The notes: generated from the letters alone by a model not told the origin. 64,000 nucleotides of DNA from Pollenia angustigena (GCA_930367215.1 OV884059.1:32417882-32481881), one strand, 5' to 3'. Shown: positions 1 through 10,090, counted from the stretch's first letter. Numbers and translations: made by a program.

Positions 1-96
1 GAATAGCTCTTAACGACAATTTTCGTTAGCTAACGAATTTTGACTACTTAACGACAATTTTTTGTCGTTAAAAAGTTACAAAATTTCAGTACTGGT

Positions 97-201
97 GAGT
101 TTTATTCAATGTAAGTTTGATTTTAATATGACATGCTACCTGTTTTATAACTACATATGTATATCAAAGACCGAAATGAAGTTCTAGAAAAAGTGCAATC
201 T
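97..201. repeat. ~105-bp dispersed repeat, copy 1
   Basis: Nearly identical to 44134-44233, in the same orientation, which lies inside the large hAT-like element at 37438-45516. The two copies differ by a short indel near 'catatgtata'. The family is not identified. The preceding 95 bases repeat the motif 'taacgacaattttttgtcg', also seen near 22640-22680, so the left edge of the window probably cuts a larger repeat. Confidence 0.6.
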
Positions 202-324
202 TCTGAAAATTATTTTAGTTTAGAACATTTAAAGCTTAACTTTTTATTATTTTTCATCGTTTTTATGTTCATTTATTTTATATATTGTTGGGTTTAAAAA
301 TAAAAACTGGATGGTTTTTACATA

Positions 325-552
325 TCGCACCCTAAATACTAAACTGTAACAACTCAAAATTTTTAAATTTTCAGGAGAGCCAAAAAACAGTTTATGTAAA
401 AATTGTGCTAATATTTAAAAATAAATATTAGTTCCCTAATGAAAAAAGTCCAATTTGAAGAAAGTTTTGCTATGCCTTATGAGAATTAATTTATGAAAAA
501 AAGTCATTATTGAAAAATTTTGAGTTGTGACTCTTTAGTATTTAGGGTGCGA
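325..552. mobile_element. TA-flanked MITE with ~40-bp terminal inverted repeats
   Basis: The left end 'tcgcaccctaaatactaaa' is repeated in reverse complement at the right end, and the match runs about 40 bases with few mismatches. TA lies directly outside both ends, as expected of Tc1/mariner-type target duplications. At 228 bp it has no coding capacity. Confidence 0.75.
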
Positions 553-1094
553 TATACTACATATGTACATACATATGTATTAAAAAAAACTTTTCTGTTG
601 GTATAATTTTTTATCCATTTTTTCCATGTGTCCTGGTTGATAGGTTTAAACATCTGGCAGCCCAAACATACGAACATCTTCGAATTGCATTTCTAATTTT
701 ATTGTGTTTACAATTTTCAATATGTTCTGCAGAAACAGGAAAGTAGTAGTCCGAATATAATAGAATTTTATTAAGCGCTTGTTAAATCTCCTTCAAAAAA
801 ATTCGGAGTAAAATAATAATAGAATGGGCTCCCACTGTTTCTGTTGATTATTTCTTGACGTGACAACCATCTTGTTGACGAATATTTAAAAATATTATGA
901 ATTCGTTCCAAAATAATCTTGAATTGGGAGGAAGTCGTCTTTCCTACTATGTAGAACTTTTGCAGAAGTGGTTATCTATATCTTTTAAAAACTTGTCAAT
1001 ATCATTAGAAAATGCACGCTTATATTCTTTCGCTGATACTTAATTCAAAATGTGGCATAAGCAATCGTTCAATGAACAAGTGAAAAAATCTATT
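553..1094. other. Intergenic DNA, no feature recognised
   Basis: AT-rich sequence with no convincing reading frame, repeat terminus or RNA gene. Confidence 0.4.
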
Positions 1095-1268
1095 CACAAT
1101 AGCGTAGTTCAGTGTTTGGTGCTAATGGTTTTGCAAAAGAGCAAATGAAAAATAGCATAGCTGTTTTGTTAAATCAAACAACAAAAAATAGAGTTTCCCT
1201 TAGATTTCATAAAAAAGCTACGACATTTTCGCAAGACTTTTTGCACCAAACACTAAACTCCGCTTATA
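1095..1268. mobile_element. Short inverted-repeat element
   Basis: The left arm around 'agttcagtgtttggtgc' pairs with 'gcaccaaacactaaact' on the right. With flanking bases the pairing runs about 30 bp. There are no clear target duplications because the flanks themselves pair. The 69-codon frame at 1112 runs across the arms and is not a gene. Confidence 0.55.
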
Positions 1269-1443
1269 TTCATTGGACAGTAAATACGAGCTGCCATTTT
1301 ATATCAATTATAAATATGTAGGTTTAAAAAATTTGGAAATAGTACCAAATGAGTCACGGGGTACCAGCGTACTTTTTAGTTTTGAATTTTACCAAAAAAA
1401 GTACAATTGTACCAGCTTTATCAACCCTGGTAACACATATATA

Positions 1444-2289
1444 CCCTGCAAATAATAGGACCACACTCGTAAAACTGCTCTGAGTAGAGAAGCAGCTCGC
1501 GCTTTTTGTCATTATTTCTTAAGGGCAAACAGGTCGTTTTTGTTTGTCTGCTTTTGTTGCGTTTTGCGGTGTCACCCCGCATTGGTTAGTGTTTCGGCGT
1601 CGTATAACTGTACCGAGTTACAGTTTTTGCGGTTTCTGCATTAACTATATGCAATCGTTTTTTACCTCAATTTGAGGTTTTGTCTGGTGGAGAACCATTA
1701 ATAACTCAATGTGATTGGTGGAGAACCAAATATAACTTAGACGTTTTACTGGTAGAATACCAAGGAAATAACTCAGAAGATTACTGGTGGATACCAATAT
1801 ACTCTGGAGCGGATTCTGGAAGCTCTCGACTTCCTATACGAAGTTTTAGGTCGAACGAGGACGAGGCTCCTAAAATTTGTGTGATACCCTGGCAATATAA
1901 TATAATATAATAAAAAAAAAAAAAAAAATAGGACCAGCCCAAGCACGCGTGTAAAGAGTAGTCCACAAGGGACCAGGACTAGTCCAAAAGTAACCCAAAC
2001 GTATGGAAAAACCTGGTCTATTTAACATTACGATGTCCTAGGAGAGGATCATATAACCCACCTTTGGACCACTAAGGAGTAGTTTGAAAACTACTACATG
2101 GCATACTCAAGAGGATTAGTTTTGAAGTCGTTTAAAAACGAAAGCATGTCGTTAAAAAACGAAGACATGTCGTCTCACTACAAACCCTTTTTAACAATGA
2201 CATGGTCCATGCTTGCATTACATCGGACCAGTCCATGGAGTAGTCCATTTTATCAAAATGGATCAGGTGGTCCAATTTTATTTGCTGGG
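1444..2289 (+). mobile_element. CCCTGCAAATAA MITE, interrupted by a retroposon
   Basis: Begins 'ccctgcaaataa' and ends 'tttatttgctggg', with TA on both sides. Removing the nested insert at 1464-1926 and one copy of its target duplication leaves 373 bp, matching the uninterrupted 374-bp copy at 47088-47461 in the opposite orientation. Internally it repeats 'cgaa(a/g)gcatgtcgttaaa'-like motifs. Fragments of the family occur near 22736 and 29389. The family is non-coding; the frame at 2098 is incidental. Confidence 0.85.
1464..1926 (+). mobile_element. 463-bp SINE-like or truncated non-LTR retroposon
   Basis: Flanked by perfect 10-bp repeats 'aataggacca' at 1454-1463 and 1927-1936. It ends in 'taatataataa' followed by a run of A, as a retrotransposed copy does. 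The second MITE copy at 47088-47461 lacks it and serves as an empty site. The body holds three or four degenerate repeats of 'ggtggagaaccaa' (about 1687-1800). A 76-codon frame over them, read as WWRTKY- and DYWWIP-like peptides, may reflect that repeat rather than a gene. No clear pol III A/B boxes were seen, so it could be a deletion derivative of a LINE. Confidence 0.75.
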
Positions 2290-2823
2290 TATTACTTGCA
2301 AGTAATTACTTGCATGTGGAAACGTAGGGTTAGTGGAAATTCGATCAAGATATACAGGGCTGATTCGCATTCTGTTGGGGCTTTCATGCGAGCAAAAAGG
2401 ACAAAGAGAGTCATTTGGGGATATTTTTGGGGATTTTACACATTTTTAATATATTTTCCCTTCTTTTTTCTTGTTTTGTATATAAAATTTTAAAAAAAGT
2501 AGCACAACCTTTTTCTTACTCTTATCAACTACTAATACGGTGTAAAGGGTCCTAATTAAGAATACTTTTTTTGTTAAATGTGTAAAAGTTACTTAAAAAT
2601 TTAATGTTATTATTCCTCAGTGAGTGTTTTAAAAAGGAAGAATTTAAAAAAAATTCTAAAACCGTTGACAACACTAACAATTTTTGATTTTATAAGACAA
2701 TTTTCAAGCAAATATGTTTTCCCCAAAAATAAATAAATAAGAAAGACAATATAATAAAGTTTGGGAAAAATTATGCTGGGCTATTAGCAAGTACTTCCCT
2801 ACAAGAAATGAATGAGCGATTTG
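2290..2823. other. Intergenic DNA, no feature recognised
   Basis: AT-rich, with runs of A and T. No supportable gene or repeat terminus. Confidence 0.4.
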
Positions 2824-3259
2824 CAGAGACCTGCGCCATTCAGTTTTGTCGGCGGCGGCGGCTTGCATAAAAATTGCCGGCGGTGGCTCAAAACCGGCTT
2901 AAGCCGACATAAACTTATGCCAATTTTATAAAGATTTTTTTTACCAACTTTTATATTTTAGTTTGAATAATAAAATTAATTTGCTTATATACTTATTTTA
3001 ACGCTTGTAACTATAATCTATTCCTAAATGAGATTTTAAATTTTTACCGCAAAACCTTTGAAAATATACAAGGACTTTATCTTGCTCTTCAACATTTTTA
3101 TTTATTATGGAACAAATTTTTTTATAGTTTTGGGTATGCATTTCTTGTAGAGAATATTCGATTAAATGACTGTGACCGGCAGCTGATTTAAAGCCGACTT
3201 TAGTCGATAAATTTTCGGCGGTGGCGGCTGTTAAAAACAATCGGCGGCGCAGGTCTCTG
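2824..3259. mobile_element. hAT-like MITE with GGC-rich arms
   Basis: The 14-bp inverted termini start 'cagagacctgcgcc'. Inside them each arm carries a GC-rich cgg/ggc-repeat block, unusual in this AT-rich setting. Flanking 8-mers are gcgatttg and gcgagttg, agreeing at 7 of 8 positions. CAGAGA ends plus 8-bp duplications are typical of the hAT superfamily. The 80-codon minus-strand frame inside is not conserved with anything I recognise. Confidence 0.75.
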
Positions 3260-3686
3260 GCGAGTTGTCACATTTTCCATTTTGGTGTTAAGAAATATTA
3301 AATAAATGACGAATATAGGTGTTTTTATTGTTGATTTTAAGTATGGCTAAAACCGATTGGACAAGCTCCAATTTCTTATAAATTGGCTCATTCGTCTTCA
3401 AAAACAGCATATTGTTCTGCTTGCAATTCTTCACTGGAATCGCATAAAAATTATTTAAAAAAGCAGTCGCTAGAAATAAAATAATTTTTTTTACAAAAAT
3501 TTTTATTTGGGAATTTCGTATTATAATTTTTTTAGTAGCTATTATTTATTATTTTGATTATTTAAAAAAAAAATTAAATTTGGTCAGAAAAAAAGATTAA
3601 CTTAAGGTTTTGTTTTTTAATTTGGTGATTTTTTGGGAACAAGGAAAAAAGTACCTGGCAGCCTGGCAGATTTGTTAGAAGGATTT
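3260..3686. other. Intergenic DNA, no feature recognised
   Basis: AT-rich, with homopolymer tracts. Nothing supportable. Confidence 0.35.
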
Positions 3687-4049
3687 TACACGGTGTCTAT
3701 TAGAGTTGTCAACCGATTAAGAATAATTCGATTAATCGATCAAACAAAAACAAACTCTTGTTCGAATAATTTTAAAATGGCGATTTTCGACTAACGAATA
3801 AATCGATTAAATAATATCGATTAATCGAACAATTTTTTTATTAAAAAAATAAATTAATAAAAGACTAATAAGAAATAAAAGCTTAGAATTTGATTCATTC
3901 TAATACGTTTTTAGCGATTTTATTGTTGCTATAGCCCTCATTGTAATTAATCTCAATGTTTGGTAGGCAAAAACCGTGTTAAGTATTCATTGTATTTCAA
4001 ATATGTATCTTATGTTTGTATTAAACAAATCTCTGATAAACAATTGTAA

Positions 4050-4474
4050 CAGCTGTTTTCTTTTTAAATCAAGCGTTAAACAATGTTCATGAAATGTTGA
4101 TTAAGTTAATCAGAGCCGTACAGATGATAAAGAAAAAAATGCAACAAGCAAATTTAAATTTCTTTAAATTATTAAAAATGGATAAAATTATAAAGTGATC
4201 AGAACATCATTTTAAACATATTAATTATGAAATGTTGAAAATTTACGAATTATTTAAAGTCAAATAAAAACATTAAAAATAAACCATGGTCAGTTGTACA
4301 CGCGAGAGGTACTTACATGGTGACCGATTCTATATTATACTCAGTTTGAGGTATGCTCAGAGGATTCGATGTGATTAATGAAGTTATTAAGTTGCATTAA
4401 TGTCAATTTGAAGTGATTAACAAATAGCTTCAATAAATGGTTAATCACCTCGTGTTTAACGTGTGAACATAGCA
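4050..4474. mobile_element. PIF/Harbinger-like element, diverged copy of 61661-62159
   Basis: The right end 'gtgtgaacatagca' is followed by TAA, and a TAA also precedes 4050. The interior matches 61661-62159 over long stretches, including the 'attaaaaatggataaaa' start and the segment around 'tggtcagttgtacacg', but is broken by stops. The left terminus is poorly conserved. Confidence 0.6.
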
Positions 4475-4500
4475 TAAGTGTCACAATATTAAAATAGAAA

Positions 4501-4820
4501 ACGATGTTGTAGAAGATAATCCAACGACATCAAAATATGCCGAACTTCTTCCAATGGAAAAATACAAACAGAGAGACAGCGGTTGTTTTATAGAAGAAGT
4601 CGTACGCAGAAGTTTGGCTGAAGATGAAAGGTCTGCAAACGCCTTTCGAAAATCCAAAGTTGTATCGGATTATTTAAGAATTAAGGATTTTACGATTCCT
4701 TTAAGTAATATAACGATATGGAGCTTAGATGAAAAGTTGTACGCATCAAAAAAAGAAGTCATAGTGGATTTAAGAAAAAATAAAGAAGAAAATGGAAGAT
4801 TTTCCATAGTTGTAAATTAA
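4501..4820 (+). pseudogene. Coding remnant of unknown family inside a hAT-like element
   Basis: An open frame of about 105 codons, entered upstream of the Met at 4554, reads as a coherent soluble peptide. It has a charged segment (MEKYKQRDSGCF), a helical arginine/glutamate-rich part (EEVVRRSLAEDERSANAF) and a C-terminal part ending in FSIVVN before a stop. It lies wholly inside the element at 3701-4980. I do not recognise the family. It may be a fragment of the element's own protein or a captured host exon. No splice sites are convincing. Confidence 0.45.
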
Positions 4821-5223
4821 CGGACGGATGTATCTTATTTAAAATATGTAATTTTTTTTTATTCGTTATTCTCATCGATTAATCGAATAATTTTTCAGAT
4901 TTAATCGTTAGATCGAAAGAACAAAAACAATTATTTGAATTATTCGAACAAAGCTGAAAGGCGAATAATTGACAACTCTAGTGTCTATTCAGACGTGTCT
5001 AAAACAAGCACGTTTGTTTTGTTTGTAGGCGATCGGGGTAGAGAAGAAAGAGGGGTTGCCAAACAGACATGAAATAAGTTTTCAGGTTTTTTTATAAGAA
5101 TTTTCACTATTAGACATGAAAACAGACATGTTTGGAAAGACATCGTGAAAAGACAATTGGTTTTTGGAAGCATGTTCAAAAGAGAATGTCAAAAACAGGC
5201 ATGTCTGAAAAGACTCCGTGTAA

Positions 5224-5732
5224 GCTCCCTCTTAGTGTTATATTATCCAGTGATGGATAATATTTAGATGGTACTGAGCACCAAGCAAAAGAGTACTTTA
5301 TTCAACATTTTGGTACTTTTCTAAAAAAAATTTTTTTTTTTTTGGAGTATAAATTTTTTTTTTTGCTCATATCTCAGCCATTTATGAACCGAGTTGACTA
5401 AATTTCAACAGCAAAATTCTGATGAGGATATCTAACATTAAAATATACCAACAAGAAGTGCTGCCATAACCTTTTGCTAATACTAAATTTTGTGTAGGCA
5501 ATGTTGTAAACAGGGCTGTGGTGTCGGAGTTAAGGATTTTGCACCGGAGTCAAAATCGTAGTACCCACAAAAAATTTCAAAAACTATTCTAATAATTTCC
5601 AAAATTAAAATACTTCATAATTGCCGATTAAATATCAAAAATATAAATTCGAAATTTCAACTAAATCTATTTTTTGCTATATTTAACCATTTAAAAGGTA
5701 CTGCATTAAAAAAAAACGAGTTTAAAGTCAAA
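5224..5732. other. Repeat-derived intergenic DNA
   Basis: Contains 'ccagtgatggataat' near 5248, resembling the terminus 'ccaccactgg' near 7471 in reverse complement. It also contains a segment near 5350-5460 ('ctcatatctcagccatttatg') of the dispersed-repeat style seen at 11400. No gene. Confidence 0.4.
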
Positions 5733-5908
5733 CTAGATGACCCGTGCGACTATTTCGCACCATAATTTTTATCAATGAAAATATTAATTTTTCAATTTCT
5801 AATTATTTTTCGTCATTAGTGTTAGAAATAAGCTTTAAAATGAGATATCATTCATTAAATTTGATGCGGTGGTATGGGAGATATTTGCAACCGACAAAAA
5901 AAAGTGCT

Positions 5909-6277
5909 TTAGAAATAATATATATGATGATGATTTTTATCCATACTACCAACACAATGTGTTTGAACTTCATTATCTTTAGGGAAAAGACGGGCAAGAC
6001 AATATGTTTTTGGAAGTTTATCTAATCTTATTTTCGTATTGATTTTTTGTTCGAGATGAAGCAAGTAATTTGACGACACAAAGTTATTACCTTGTGCTAA
6101 TTGTTGTCGGTGATTGTTAAATGTGTCTTGTCTTCGTTGGCGCTGAGGTTCACTGTCTTGCAATAGTCGAATTCCTCTCTGCTCGTCACTTATGGAATTT
6201 CTTAATCTGCGCTCTGTGAAACGTTCCAATGTTCTAGTCCTTCTTCCAGGAGGTCTACCTCTTGGTCTGCCCGTCAT
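5909..6277 (-). pseudogene. Arg-rich AT-hook ORF in Helitron-like repeat
   Basis: A 122-residue frame begins MTGRPRGRPPGRR, an AT-hook-like DNA-binding motif. It continues with Arg/Gln-rich helices (TLERFTERRLRNSISDEQ, then QRQRRQDTFNNHRQQ). The last ~15 residues run into the repeated block at 5890-5935, so the native C-terminus is probably lost. N-terminal regions of insect Helitron replicases are likewise Arg/Gln-rich, which fits the setting, but I cannot confirm homology. No replication-initiator or helicase motif is present. Confidence 0.45.
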
Positions 6278-6623
6278 TATAAAAACTTAATGTACAAATA
6301 TACCTAAAATTGTTTTTTGTCAAAATGCGATTTTTAATATAATAATTAATATACATATGTGTGTACGTATATCATATACTTTATTATATAACTTACAGTT
6401 AGAAAATTGACAAAAAAAATTTTGCGATTAAGACAAAATCTGGTTTTGGAAATGCTATAAGGTAATAAAATAGTAAAAATAAAGAACTAAATAGAAAAAG
6501 ATGTTTAAATTCAATTACTTGCTTTAATCTAAATGCACGTTATATAGCGGTATTGCCAGAATGGATTTTAATACATACTATATTATGTAGAACTGCATTA
6601 CTATTAAGCGACCCTGTATTACC

Positions 6624-7244
6624 ACATTTGAACAGTGTTATCATGCAGTTCTGTTAAGCGACCCTGTGTTACCACGTTTGAACAGTATTACAGTTCTATT
6701 GCAGTTCTATATAAAATATAATTTTTATCAATGAAAATGTTAATTTTTCAATTTCTTATTATTTTTCGTCATTAGTGTTAGAAATAAGCTTTAAAATGAG
6801 ATATCATTCATTAAATTTGATGCGGTGGTAACATTTGAACAGTATTATCATGCAGTTCTGTTAAGCGACCCTGTGTTACCACGTTTGAACAGTATTACAG
6901 TTCTATTGCAGGTCTATATAAAATATAATTTTTATCAATGAAAATGTTAATTTCTCAATTTCTAATTATTTTTCGTCATTAGTGTTAGAAATAAGCTTTA
7001 AAATGAGATATCATTCATTAAATTTGATGCGGTGGTAACATTTGAACAGTATTATCATGCAGTTCTGTTAAGCGACCCTGTGTTACCACGTTTGAACAGT
7101 ATTACAGTTCTATTGCAGTTCTATATAAAATATAATTTTTATCAATGAAAATATTAATTTTTCAATTTCAAATTATTTTTCGTCATTAGTGTTAGAAATA
7201 AGCTTTAAAATGAGATATCATTCATTAAATTTGATGCGGTGGTA
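6624..7244 (+). repeat. Tandem array, three units of 207 bp
   Basis: The segment starting 'acatttgaacagt' recurs at 6624, 6831 and 7038, exactly 207 bp apart, with only a few substitutions. Each unit holds 'gttaagcgaccctgtgttac' and 'aaatttgatgcggtggta'. The third unit breaks at 7244, where the flanking block takes over. Confidence 0.9.
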
Positions 7245-7486
7245 TGGGAGATATTTGCAACCGACAAAAAAAAGTGCTTTAGAAATAATATATATGATGA
7301 TAAGGACCATTCTCATATATATTTATCATTAAGGTTAGATTAGAAGTCGGAGTTGGATTTAAATTTCTGAACATGAAATCATAACAAAAAGAGAACTAAA
7401 ACGGACGTGGGGTACCGTGGTATTTTTTAAATGAAAAGTACTGAAAATTGTACCATTGTACTGAATTTTCCACCACTGGTTTAAAC

Positions 7487-7922
7487 CAGTGTTCGAAAAT
7501 AAACACTAAATATCGTTTTTTAATGTTCGGTTGGGTAGATTTGTGTAACGTTTCCCTGTTAGTCATCTTTCGAACACAAAAATATTACTATTTTTATCAA
7601 ACTCAACAAAAGATGTGAACATTTATTTCCGTTCGGTTTTTTTTGAAAATCCACAAACTTCAATGTGTTCGGTTCGGCTCGTTAATGTTCGTCCCTTTTG
7701 CCTGGTAAAAAAAACATTTTTACAAAAACAAAATACACACACGAAAAAAACATTATAGAACATTAAAATATCATGTTTGTCTACAGTATCACTACAATTT
7801 TTAAAATAGTTACGAACGGTATTAAGGGTTGTGTATGTCTACACACTCACTAAAAAAATAGATATCGTTTCTGGGTGTGTGAGCCGAACGTTAAATAATG
7901 TACTGTTTATTTTCGAACAGTG
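7487..7922. mobile_element. hAT-like MITE with 8-bp duplication gtttaaac
   Basis: The 18-bp termini 'cagtgttcgaaaataaac' pair with one mismatch (position 3, G/C). Both sides carry gtttaaac (7479-7486 and 7923-7930). Subterminal motifs 'gttcggt' recur on both arms. It is non-coding. Confidence 0.9.
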
Positions 7923-7949
7923 GTTTAAACTCTATTAGTTTTAGAGAAA

Positions 7950-8065
7950 AAGAATGCCATTTATTTTCCTCTCTTTCCTGAAAACTCAAGACTTGACGGC
8001 TAAAACTTGAAGAGTTAAAAAAAAAATCAAACTCTCTTGATTTTTAACTAACTGACGGTCAACTA
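7950..8065. mobile_element. Degenerate copy of the 142-bp hairpin MITE
   Basis: 'gaatgccatttattttcct' and 'aaactcaagacttgacg' match the central and right portion of the hairpin elements at 30348, 57924 and 60477. The outer termini are lost. Confidence 0.55.
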
Positions 8066-8264
8066 TATCCAATCGTTTTTTGTTTGGTTTCTGACGTTTA
8101 GTAAGTAACATTTTTCACACACAATGTGTGTACTAATTGGGCTTAGTAGGGACCAGGTGAGGACGATTATTATAGGATGATGGGCAAAGGTTATAAACGG
8201 CTGAAGTTTTTAAGATGAGGATTAGAATAAAACAGTGTTTTACTTATTCTGTTAATGCCCCGGT

Positions 8265-8453
8265 CTAGGTAATATTAGGAAGAGATATTTTGGGCATTTG
8301 ACCAGAACTGCCGTTCTTGGATGCTAAATCTAATGTAGAACCAAAGTCGATCTCTCTTTTCTGCAGGAAATTGAAATGGTTGAAAGCTTCAGTGATGTCT
8401 GGCGTATAATCTGGTGGACACTGGCTTAGGGTATTACAAAACGTAAAAACCAA
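8265..8453 (-). pseudogene. Orphan coding segment of unknown family
   Basis: A minus-strand frame reads as ordinary protein (peptides CPPDYTPDITEAFNHFNFL and SGQMPKISLPNIT), with codon use unlike the surrounding simple sequence. A plausible acceptor 'ataccctaag' sits just upstream of the CCPP-like start, and the frame stops within a few bases of 8265. It could be one exon of a lost host gene or a transposon fragment. No neighbouring exon on the same strand was found, and I do not recognise the domain. Confidence 0.4.
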
Positions 8454-8904
8454 TTTTTACTTTAAAAAATCATTTCTTAATGAATTTTATTGAAAAATTG
8501 TAACTTGTGCAGCGAACGATACACTGGCTTATCAACTCAGTTTTAGCAATGTTTAGGAAAAATTCAACACGTAGTTCAGGCGGTTACGTAATTAGAACCG
8601 CGCTTTCATGTTGGGGCTGCATAATAAAAAACTTTCAAAAAATACTTTTACTTCTGTAAATGGGATTTTTTCCAAGTTTTCTTTAAGGCCTTCTAAAATT
8701 TTCATCGATTATAAAGTGGCCGATGCACTTGCAGTATAATTGTTATATTTTTGCTATAGTGCAATTATATCACCAATGTGTATGTGATATTTGAAAGTGG
8801 CACAATATATTGGCAACAATCAAAATACTGTTGTTTTTTTTTTGCACATTAAAAAGAAGTGCAATATAATGTGAAATGTATACGCAACATTGTACTTATT
8901 GTAC
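8454..8904. other. Intergenic DNA, no feature recognised
   Basis: AT-rich, no coding potential or repeat ends seen. Confidence 0.35.
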
Positions 8905-10090
8905 ACTAGCTTAACCCGGTGCGCTTCGCTACACTGCATTCACGACTTCTTCAGTTAAAAGATATTTAATATATGCATCCTATGGGAGGTATTTCCCCCC
9001 TGCACCTTTTTTTTTTTTTTTTTTTAACGATAAACCAACACTCAGGGGATGCCCCCTATATATGCAGTGCATTGTGTTGATCAGGAAAATAAGGTTTGGG
9101 AAGGAGGAAAGAGGGAATAGTGTTTGTGGACATTTGACTTGAATCTTAATAAATTATAAGTACCGGGAAAGACCTCTGCGGGAAGTTTATTCCACATACG
9201 GATAGTTCGACTGAAAAACGAATTTTCTCTATAATGCGTTGTGCGAAACACAGGACAATCGACTACAAACGGATGTGATCCACTGGATGAGCGAGTATTA
9301 CGAAGAAATACTCGGGCGGGTGGAATAAGTTCACTTATCTCAGTGGAACACCTCCCATGGTAATATCGATAGAAAAGTGTCACACAACCCACATTCCGAC
9401 GATGCCCCAATGAGTCAATAGAGTTGGATACCCTACTGTCATTGATGAGCTTCACCGCCCTCCTTTGTACACGGTCCAGAAGGTTCAAAATAGACTTTGA
9501 AGCCCCTGCCCATATACCCTACCCGCTTTATTTTTATTTTCAAGTGTATTATACCACAAGAGTGGCTTCTACAAAGTTTAAACATTCTTACAGTTCTTAA
9601 GATATGCGATATTAAACATTGGCGTCCTATGGGGGTAACACTTCCCCCGCTGCTATTTTATTTCAATTTTGGGGCTCAGAAGACCCTACTACCAAAAGTT
9701 CAACAAAATGCGTGCAGCGGCTCTTAATTATATTTCTATGTCCTCTGTCAACCCCGCCCATTTTTATATTGAAATTTATAGTTTACCATAATAGTAGACT
9801 CTCCCTTCAGTTGAGAGATATTTAATATATGCATCCTATGGGAGGTATTTCCCCCCCGCGCCTACCCGCTTTTTTTTATTTTATTTATAATAGTGTAGTA
9901 TACCATAAGAGTGACTTTTACAAATTTTGAACATTCTCACTATAACAGTTCTTTATATATGCGATATTAACCACTTCCCCCGCTGCTATTTTATTTAAAT
10001 TTTGGGGCTCAGAAGATTCTACTACATTATTATACTACAAACATACAAACATCTTTCATTTTTATATACATATATAGATAGAAGAAGATT
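8905..10090. mobile_element. Helitron-like repeat cluster
   Basis: Starts 'actagcttaacccggtgcgc' followed by 'ttcgctacac', the kind of 5' block found in non-autonomous insect Helitron-like elements. Ends in 'tttttatatacatatatag'. The block 'tatgcatcctatgggaggta' plus a run of C occurs at about 8973 and 9828, and 'cccccgctgctattttattt' near 9644 and 9976, so sub-blocks are duplicated. A LINE 3' end (9009-9495) interrupts it. Confidence 0.45.
9009..9495 (-). mobile_element. 5'-truncated LINE, reverse transcriptase C-terminal end
   Basis: A 135-codon minus-strand frame (9081-9488) matches the C-terminal tail of Jockey/CR1-type LINE proteins. Key stretches are LLDRVQRRAVKLI, GHRRNVGCVTLFYRYYHG, and FFSRTIRMWNKLPAEVFP with the conserved R-x-W-N-x-L-P. 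A 3' tail appears as a T run at 9009-9029 on the plus strand. The flanks share 'cccctgc' (about 8998 and 9505), consistent with a target duplication around a truncated insertion in the Helitron-like array. Catalytic parts are missing. Confidence 0.8.

Larger units (their letters stand above)
3701..4980. mobile_element. hAT-like element with perfect 8-bp target duplication
   Basis: The termini 'tagagttgtcaa' and its reverse complement are flanked by gtgtctat at 3693-3700 and 4981-4988. Both subterminal regions are dense in 'cgattaatcgaa'-like palindromes. The interior carries a nested TTA-type element (about 4050-4474) and a ~100-codon coding remnant (4501-4820). It is 1280 bp as found, or about 850 bp before the nested insertion, so it is non-autonomous. 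Confidence 0.85.
3687..5223. mobile_element. Outer MITE split by a hAT-like element
   Basis: The left end 'ttacacggtgtctattcaga' becomes contiguous once the insert at 3701-4980 and one target copy are removed. It then pairs with the right end 'tctgaaaagactccgtgtaa'. Net length is about 250 bp. It repeats 'agacatg'-type motifs through its right half. This is the oldest layer of a three-level nest. Confidence 0.6.
5733..7302. mobile_element. Helitron/DINE-like repeat region with central tandem array
   Basis: The left end 'ctagatgacccgtgcgact' followed by 'atttcgcacc' resembles the 5' blocks of insect Helitron-like non-autonomous elements. The block 5760-5930 recurs almost unchanged at 7132-7302, and between them lies an array of three 207-bp units (6624-7244). 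DINE-1-like elements are known for central tandem repeats. Classification rests on that architecture and is uncertain because no hairpin/CTRR end was located. Confidence 0.5.

Noticed and set aside
2098..2493. 131-codon open frame
   Set aside because: It runs through the CCCTGCAAATAA MITE. The partly similar frame at 47064-47279 is the same repeat, not conserved protein.
3700..4980. Short palindromes read as a transcription-factor site cluster ('cgattaatcg')
   Set aside because: They sit symmetrically at the ends of a hAT-like element and are better explained as its subterminal repeats.
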